64,000 bases of DNA, taken from positions 1 through 64,000 of the forward strand of contig JAVHLM010000023.1 of NCBI GenBank assembly GCA_031082125.1, in the 5' to 3' direction. The notes under the pieces are model-generated. The model was not told the origin of the DNA, searched no databases, and saw only the letters and a program-made list of their open reading frames with translations. Every line of letters starts with the position of its first letter. Position 1 is the first letter of the stretch. The stretch is from Candidatus Eremiobacterota bacterium (GTDB lineage Bacteria > Vulcanimicrobiota > CADAWZ01 > Ess09-12). This document shows, in pieces, positions 58,511 through 64,000 of the stretch. Both the position numbers and the translations under genes were made by a program.

Positions 58511-60490
58511 ATGAAGGAAAAAAGCGCCGCCTCTGTCATCACCGATGTGGTTTTCAAAGTGGTGATAGTGATGATCTTTCTTATGGGAATACTTCAGCTC
58601 AACAACATAGAGAAAGACCTGATAGAGATCAGCGGGCGGCTCCAGCAGCTTGACGAGAGCAACAAGGAGCTTACCAGCGCGGTGAAAAAGCTCCAGGAAA
58701 GCGGCATCCCCCAGAACGGCTCCCGCCAGGGAGGTGGCGGTCCCGAAGCAGTCGGACCGGATGTGAAGAGAGGCGGCCGCAAGTATCTTCATCCCGAGGT
58801 GAAAAACTTTCTGGGCGATGAGACCTTCAAGATCCGCCTCCCTGAATCCCAGGTGGGAGGCAGGCTCAAACGCTGGTACGGAGCAGATCCGAAAAGCTTC
58901 AACTACATAGTTTCCAATGACGGAGAGCTTTCGAGCCAGATAGGAAATTATGTCTATAACGAGGGTTTCGGGACGCGGTCAAGAGACAACCCCGACAAGT
59001 GGGTCAAGGCGCTCGCGGAGCGGGTGGAGATCACCGATGACTACAAGGAATACACCATCTATCTGAAAAAAGGCGTCAAGTGGCATGCCCCGGTGGTGGA
59101 CTGGTCCAACCCGAAATACGGCTGGCTCAAGGGTGATCACTATCTCACGACAAAAGACGTGAAATTCACCGTTGACATGATCCTGAACAATCAGGTGGAA
59201 TGCAGCCACCTGAGGAATTACTATGAGGATCTCGACTATGTGAAGATCATTGACGATCATACCGTGATCTTCAAGTGGAAGAAGAAGACCTACAATGCGA
59301 TGATATTCACCATCGGACTCTTTCCGATGCCGGAGTTTCTCTATGCCTATGATGAGGACGGGAAGCCCTTCCCGAAAGAGATAAGGGGCCTCAAGTTCAA
59401 CTCCCACTGGTACAACACCAAAGGCCCCATAGGCTGCGGCCCTTACAAGTTCGTCTCTTATGAGCAGGGAGCCTCGATCAGGCTCAAGCGCTTCGACGAC
59501 TACTATGATCAGAAACCGGCAATAGACGAGATTGACTGGCTCATCTACCCCGACCAGAAACAGAACCTGCTGAAACTGAAGAGCAGAGCCCAGGACTACG
59601 GGCGCCTCTATCCCACCGACTACCGCGAGGAGATCCTGAACGCGAAGCCCGACTCCCTCTTCAAGAACGGGAGCATAAAGCACGATATATTCGATGAGAT
59701 GGGCTTCCTTTACCTGGGGTGGAACAACGAGAGCGTGTTTTTCAGCGACAGGAAGGTAAGGTGGGCCATGTCCCATGCCCTCAACAGGAGTTACATGCTC
59801 CAGAACATCTTCATGGGCCTGGGCACCCTCATCACGGGGCCCCTCTATGTGAACGGCCCCGCCAACGACAAGTCCATCCCCCAGGTGGCCTTCAGCCTCG
59901 AGAAGTCCAAGGCGCTGCTTGCCCAGGCAGGCTGGAAGGATCTGGATAACGACGGCATCGTGGAGAAAAAGATAGGGAATGCCATGAAAAAGTTTGACTT
60001 TTCCTTTCTGCTGAACCAGGGAAGCCCTGAGTGGACGGCGGCAATGAACATTTACAAGGAGGACCTGCTGAAGATAGGCGTCAAGATGAACCTGAAGATC
60101 GTGGACTGGGCAGAGATGCAGAAGAAGATGGAGGACAAGGATTTTGATGCAATGGCAGGGGCATGGGGGATGCCCTGGGAGCAGGATCCCTACCAGATAT
60201 GGCATTCCTCCCAGGCGACGCTCCCGAAAAGCTCCAATCACATCAGCTTCAAGAACAAGGAGGCAGACCAGGTGATCGAAGAGCTGAGGAGCACCTTCGA
60301 CGTCTCCAAAAGAACAGCCCTGTACCACAAGTTCCACCGCATTGTCTACGATGAGCAGCCTTACACCTTTTTCTTCGCGAGAAAGCGTGTGGCGGCGTGG
60401 TGGAATTACGTGGAGCGCGTGATCTTCATGAAGCTGAAGCCCCATGAAGATTCCATGCCCTGGTATATCAACGAGAAAGCGGAAAAGTAG
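58511..60490 (+). CDS. ABC-transporter substrate-binding protein, membrane-anchored
   Basis: 659 aa. A family 5 (oligopeptide/nickel-type) binding protein: YVYNEGFGTRSRDN..., YTIYLKKGVKWH, FTVDMILN, and the later region with VRWAMSHALNRSYMLQNIFMGLGT. The usual lipobox is absent. Instead an uncleaved anchor helix (about 12-30) and a coiled coil (IEKDLIEISGRLQQLDESNKELTSAVKKL) hold the domain about 90 residues out from the membrane. It delivers peptides or similar solutes to the permeases encoded next. The substrate is unknown. Confidence 0.92.
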   Translation: MKEKSAASVITDVVFKVVIVMIFLMGILQLNNIEKDLIEISGRLQQLDESNKELTSAVKKLQESGIPQNGSRQGGGGPEAVGPDVKRGGRKYLHPEVKNFLGDETFKIRLPESQVGGRLKRWYGADPKSFNYIVSNDGELSSQIGNYVYNEGFGTRSRDNPDKWVKALAERVEITDDYKEYTIYLKKGVKWHAPVVDWSNPKYGWLKGDHYLTTKDVKFTVDMILNNQVECSHLRNYYEDLDYVKIIDDHTVIFKWKKKTYNAMIFTIGLFPMPEFLYAYDEDGKPFPKEIRGLKFNSHWYNTKGPIGCGPYKFVSYEQGASIRLKRFDDYYDQKPAIDEIDWLIYPDQKQNLLKLKSRAQDYGRLYPTDYREEILNAKPDSLFKNGSIKHDIFDEMGFLYLGWNNESVFFSDRKVRWAMSHALNRSYMLQNIFMGLGTLITGPLYVNGPANDKSIPQVAFSLEKSKALLAQAGWKDLDNDGIVEKKIGNAMKKFDFSFLLNQGSPEWTAAMNIYKEDLLKIGVKMNLKIVDWAEMQKKMEDKDFDAMAGAWGMPWEQDPYQIWHSSQATLPKSSNHISFKNKEADQVIEELRSTFDVSKRTALYHKFHRIVYDEQPYTFFFARKRVAAWWNYVERVIFMKLKPHEDSMPWYINEKAEK

Positions 60491-60526
60491 CACGTGAATC
60501 AACGACGATAAGGGTGATTGAAAAAT

Positions 60527-61996
60527 ATGGCATCTTATATTGTAAAGCGGATAATTCTGATGATTCCCACCATCTTTGCCATCTCGCTGGTGGTGTTCCT
60601 CATCCTCAACTTCGCCCCGGGGAAGCCTGGCGCGCAGATGACCAGCGGTGACTCCGCCCAGGATGCCACCGGCTCCAAGCGTGAAGCCTACCGGGTATTC
60701 AAGACCCAGTTCAACCTGGACAAGCCCGTCCTTTTCAACACCTACCCGGACCTCAAGAAGGAGAAAATCCGCGGCTATCTCAAGGATATCGCCAATGAGA
60801 GCGGCAAAGTCCCTATCAAGAACATCATCAAGGCCCAGGATACCCTTGAGGACTACGGTCAGTTTGCCATACCTGCTCTTGTGGAGATAATGAACACCGA
60901 GAGCGACAAGAAAATAAGGGACACGGCGGTTTTCACCCTCTACCAGAACGCGCCGCGACCGCTGCGCGAAGTCTATTCAGGCCGCATTGACGAAAAGACC
61001 AAGAAGCAGAACGAGGAGATAGACAGGGAAAACACCGAGCTTAAGTCCTATAAATTCCCCGTCGGGGACGGAACCTCGGCGGAAAGCGACAAGGCCCTGG
61101 AAGCCGAGAAGCTCGCCGTGATAGCGAAATGGAACGAGTGGTATGACGGTGTCAAGGGCCGCTTCACCTTCACTGCGGGGCAGAAATTCTCCATACTTTT
61201 ACTGGACACCCGCTTTGCCAAATACTGGTGGAACCTTATCCACCTGGACTTCGGCATCTCCCATATCGACAAGCAGCCGGTGATAAAGAAGATACTCTCC
61301 AAGCTGAAATATTCCCTTTCCCTCTCCGTCCCCTCGGTGATCATCGCCTACCTCATCTCCGTGCCTCTCGGCGTCTTCTCCGCCGTGAAGCAGAACACCG
61401 CCTATGACCGGTATATCGCCATTGTGCTTTTCATGCTCTATTCGCTGCCGAGCTTCTTCGTGGCAACGCTGCTGCTCATGTACTTCTCCCAGGGAGGCAA
61501 CTATTTCAAGTGGTTTCCCACGGGAGGCTACCAGGGATCGAATTTTGCCCAGATGACTACGCTTGAGCAGATCAGGGACGTGCTCTGGCACCTTGTGCTC
61601 CCCTTGGTCTCCCTTACCTATGCCTCCTTCGCATCCCTCTCGCGGTATGCCCGCAGCGGAATGCTTGAGGTGATACGCTCTGATTACATAAGAACGGCCA
61701 GGGCCAAGGGCCTTTCCGAGTTCGTGGTGGTGGTGAAGCATGCCATGCGAAACGGCATGATCCCCATCGTGACCCTTCTGGGCACCATCCTGCCCGTAGT
61801 GATAGGGGGCTCGGTGGTCATTGAATATATCTTCGGGATACCGGGAATGGGCCTTCTCACCATCACCTCGATTTTCAACAGGGATTACAACGTCATCATG
61901 GGGATAGAGCTTATCGCCGCGTTTCTCGTGCTGATAGGCATCCTCCTCTCGGATATTACCTATGCCATCCTCGATCCGAGGGTCAGCTTCAAGTGA
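60527..61996 (+). CDS. ABC-transporter permease, DppB-like, with a large outside insertion
   Basis: 489 aa against about 310-340 in usual DppB/OppB. TM1 (RIILMIPTIFAISLVVFLILNFAPG) is normal and the core from KYSLSLSVPSVIIAYLISVP onward is normal, with the coupling loop SRYARSGMLEVIRSDYIRTARAKGL. Between the conserved FNLDKPV and LDFGIS segments lie about 160 extra residues, partly helical and charged, with ALVEIMNTESDKKIRDTAVFTLYQ resembling a HEAT-like unit. They should be outside the membrane, where they may meet the anchored binding protein. ATG chosen at 60527; AAGGGTG lies before it. Confidence 0.9.
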   Translation: MASYIVKRIILMIPTIFAISLVVFLILNFAPGKPGAQMTSGDSAQDATGSKREAYRVFKTQFNLDKPVLFNTYPDLKKEKIRGYLKDIANESGKVPIKNIIKAQDTLEDYGQFAIPALVEIMNTESDKKIRDTAVFTLYQNAPRPLREVYSGRIDEKTKKQNEEIDRENTELKSYKFPVGDGTSAESDKALEAEKLAVIAKWNEWYDGVKGRFTFTAGQKFSILLLDTRFAKYWWNLIHLDFGISHIDKQPVIKKILSKLKYSLSLSVPSVIIAYLISVPLGVFSAVKQNTAYDRYIAIVLFMLYSLPSFFVATLLLMYFSQGGNYFKWFPTGGYQGSNFAQMTTLEQIRDVLWHLVLPLVSLTYASFASLSRYARSGMLEVIRSDYIRTARAKGLSEFVVVVKHAMRNGMIPIVTLLGTILPVVIGGSVVIEYIFGIPGMGLLTITSIFNRDYNVIMGIELIAAFLVLIGILLSDITYAILDPRVSFK

Positions 61997-62042
61997 GGCG
62001 GGAGGGCCAGGATATGGGGACAGTGAGTGAGTAAGGGGCGAT

Positions 62043-63329
62043 ATGATGAAGACGGAAAATGAAAAAAACGGCGCGGAAGAAGGTTCTCACGGGCACAGTG
62101 AGGCGCCCGGGAAGATCGAGGTCCGGAAGATCAGCTACTGGCAGGTTGCCTGGGGACAGTTCAGCAAGAACAAGATCGCCCTTGCCGGCCTCTGGTGTGT
62201 TGTGCTGCTGCTTCTCATCGCGATATTCTGCCCGCTCATCGCCTCGAACGTGCCTTACTACGTGCTCTCGGACCAGCCTATAATGGTCCGCGAGGGATAC
62301 AGGCTTCCCTCCTTTCTCTTCGTGAGGGTCCTCTTTGACAGGAACTGCTATGAAAACGCCGTGGACATATTTTTCAACCTGATCATGGTGCTTTTTATTC
62401 CCTATGTGGTGATTTACCTCGTGGTGAGAAAGCTCCGCCCTTCCTTTGGAAGGTTCAACGTCGTCGCGGGGATTGCGGTATTTCACCTTCTCGCTTTCCT
62501 TGTGGTGAGCGCGTTTCCTTACACGCTGCCCCAGACTGATTTCAAGACCCTCCTCGGGGACCTGAAAAAGGAGGGAAAGCATGTGCAGTATCTTTTCCCT
62601 CCCGTGCCCTATTCTTACCGGGAAATAGAAAAAGACAAGCAGCACCCCCAGGCGCCAAGCAGGACGCACATGCTGGGAACCGATGCCGAGGGGAGGGATG
62701 TCTTCACCAGAATGCTCTACGGCACCAGGATCTCCATGACAATCGGCGTGGTGGCCGTGTCCATCTACGTGACCATCGGCATCATACTGGGCTCCCTCGC
62801 AGGCTATTTCGGGGGGAGGGTGGACCTGGCAATCTCCCGCCTCATCGAGGTGTTCATCTGCTTTCCCACCTTTTTTCTTATCCTCACGCTCGCTGCTTTC
62901 ATCGAGAAGAGGACCATCTTCCATGTGATGCTTCTCATAGGCCTGGTGAGCTGGACGGGCGTGGCCCGCCTGGTGAGAGGGGAGTTCCTGCGCCTGAGGG
63001 AGATGGATTACGTGCAGGCTGCCATCGCCATGGGCATCAGCAAGGCAAGAATAATTTTCAGCCATATTCTCCCCAATGCCATGGCGCCTGTGCTTGTCTC
63101 GGCAACTTTCGGGGTGGCAGCGGCCATCCTGATAGAGTCGAGCCTCGCGTTCCTCGGGCTTGGCGATCCCTCGGCGCCCTCGTGGGGAGGGATCCTGAAC
63201 GTGGGGAGGGAGCAGCAGAAGCTCTGGCTTATCATATACCCGGGCATCGCCATCTTCTTTGTCGTCTCGGTCTTCAACCTTGTGGGTGAAGCCTTGAGAG
63301 ACGCCATGGATCCGAGGCTCAGGCAGTAG
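62043..63329 (+). CDS. ABC-transporter permease, DppC-like, with extra TM segments
   Basis: 428 aa against about 290-310 in the family. The C-terminal core is DppC: GTDAEGRDVFTRMLYGTRISMTIGVV, then the EAA loop (VRGEFLRLREMDYVQAAIAMGISKARIIFSHILPNAMAP) and GLGDPSAPSWGG. Between the normal first TM and this core about 125 residues are added, with two more hydrophobic helices (about 112-131 and 142-162). With the enlarged DppB-like partner this suggests a specialised importer. A second ATG at 62046 is possible. Confidence 0.9.
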   Translation: MMKTENEKNGAEEGSHGHSEAPGKIEVRKISYWQVAWGQFSKNKIALAGLWCVVLLLLIAIFCPLIASNVPYYVLSDQPIMVREGYRLPSFLFVRVLFDRNCYENAVDIFFNLIMVLFIPYVVIYLVVRKLRPSFGRFNVVAGIAVFHLLAFLVVSAFPYTLPQTDFKTLLGDLKKEGKHVQYLFPPVPYSYREIEKDKQHPQAPSRTHMLGTDAEGRDVFTRMLYGTRISMTIGVVAVSIYVTIGIILGSLAGYFGGRVDLAISRLIEVFICFPTFFLILTLAAFIEKRTIFHVMLLIGLVSWTGVARLVRGEFLRLREMDYVQAAIAMGISKARIIFSHILPNAMAPVLVSATFGVAAAILIESSLAFLGLGDPSAPSWGGILNVGREQQKLWLIIYPGIAIFFVVSVFNLVGEALRDAMDPRLRQ

Positions 63330-63370
63330 CATTGATGGAGCGGAAGACGCGGTACTGAAAGGGAATTGCC

Positions 63371-64000
63371 ATGGAAGAATCACCGGCAGCGACAGAGACT
63401 CTGAACGACAAGAAGGAGCCTGAGAAGCTCATTGAGATCAGGAACCTGAGGACCCATTTCTTCACCGATGACGGCGTGGTGAAGTCCGTCGAGGACGTGA
63501 GCTACGATATCTTCCAGGGCGAGACCCTCGGGCTCGTGGGAGAGTCGGGCTGCGGCAAGTCAGTGTCGGCTATGTCCATCATGCGCCTCATCCCCATACC
63601 TCCCGGGAGAGTAGTGGGCGGCCAGATTCTTTTCCATGGCAGGGATCTCACAAAGATAGACGATTATGAGATGCGCTCCATAAGGGGAAACAAGATCGGC
63701 ATGATCTTCCAGGAGCCCATGACAAGCCTCAATCCTGTGTACACCGTGGGCGACCAGATCATGGAGGCCATCCAGCTCCACCTTGGGAAGGACTATTCGG
63801 AGGCCCGCGAGATGACCGTCAGCATGCTGGAGAAGGTGGGCATCCCTTCACCGCGCCAGCGCGTTGATGTCTACCCCCACCAGATGTCGGGCGGCATGAA
63901 GCAGCGCGTCATGATAGCCATGGCCCTTGTCTGCAATCCCGAGCTCCTCATCGCCGACGAGCCCACGACCGCCCTTGACGTGACGATCCAGGCGCAGATA
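63371..64000 (+). CDS. ABC-transporter ATPase, DppD-like, cut by window edge
   Basis: The first 210 residues of an oligopeptide-type ATPase. Walker A is [10 protein letters not shown], the Q loop is [12 protein letters not shown], the ABC signature is [10 protein letters not shown] and Walker B is [15 protein letters not shown]; the H loop and the C-terminal OppD region lie beyond the edge. A 20-residue N-terminal tail ([18 protein letters not shown]) precedes the usual start. AAAGGGA lies before the ATG. It completes binding protein, two permeases and the first ATPase of one operon. Confidence 0.95.
   Translation, partial: MEESPAATETLNDKKEPEKLIEIRNLRTHFFTDDGVVKSVEDVSYDIFQGETLGLVGESGCGKSVSAMSIMRLIPIPPGRVVGGQILFHGRDLTKIDDYEMRSIRGNKIGMIFQEPMTSLNPVYTVGDQIMEAIQLHLGKDYSEAREMTVSMLEKVGIPSPRQRVDVYPHQMSGGMKQRVMIAMALVCNPELLIADEPTTALDVTIQAQI

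Noticed and set aside
58979-60502. A 507-codon open frame on the minus strand.
   Set aside because: It lies fully antisense to the binding-protein gene, whose family match is clear. Long antisense frames are expected with this codon bias.
61989-63383. A 464-codon open frame on the minus strand.
   Set aside because: Antisense to the DppC-like permease gene, His/Glu-rich and without a ribosome site.

Overview
The window is high-GC bacterial DNA with dense genes, frequent strand switches and short operons. It holds no rRNA, no CRISPR array, no intact insertion sequence and no phage genes. Shine-Dalgarno signals (GGAGG/AAGGAG) are clear before most genes. The lineage cannot be fixed from this window. 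A PASTA kinase/FHA/RodA-FtsW/PBP cluster (typical of Gram-positives), bacillithiol genes, an LpxB-like glycosyltransferase, a clostripain-type protease and an archaemetzincin together suggest a poorly sampled phylum; Eremiobacterota/Xenobia- or Riflebacteria-like lineages are my guess only.

Layout. 1-1255: the cut 5' part of an HNH-family gene, then two gene remnants. 1470-9639: membrane protein, B12-binding radical SAM protein, RRM RNA-binding protein with a long leader, HEAT-repeat protein, a broken cyclic-nucleotide-binding gene, an orphan gene and an LpxB-like/GT2 fusion. 9661-16108: an 829-aa orphan, a response regulator coupled to a ferritin-like/SpoIIE phosphatase fusion, queC, tRNA-Gln and a double GNAT protein. 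16200-26337: two thiolases, 3-hydroxybutyryl-CoA dehydrogenase, a GHMP kinase and bshC-bshA-bshB1 (bacillithiol synthesis). 26438-37167: a gene split at an 11-G run, a secreted Cys-rich protein, a molybdenum hydroxylase pair, an NTF2-like protein, a full-length HNH protein paralogous to the first gene, a ThuA-like remnant and serC. 37461-46580: clostripain-family protease, coiled-coil protein, zinc-ribbon proteins, a 913-aa polymorphic-toxin-like protein and a membrane-anchored archaemetzincin. 46737-58255: TPR protein, rpe, PASTA proteins, queD and the PASTA kinase/PBP/RodA-FtsW/FHA cluster. 58511-64000: an oligopeptide-type ABC importer operon, cut at the right edge.

How the genes fit together. 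The 48.7-57.4 kb block looks like a cell-wall growth module in which a PASTA kinase probably senses peptidoglycan and controls the SEDS/PBP pair through FHA proteins. The 19.7-26.3 kb block combines acetoacetyl-CoA chemistry with low-molecular-weight thiol synthesis. QueC and QueD are two steps of the 7-deazaguanine pathway at separate loci. The most unusual parts are the archaemetzincin/toxin-like/zinc-ribbon gene row, the ferritin-like-phosphatase fusion, the homopolymer-split gene, the Cys-rich exported protein, and the duplicated HNH cassette whose promoter predicts a leaderless mRNA.
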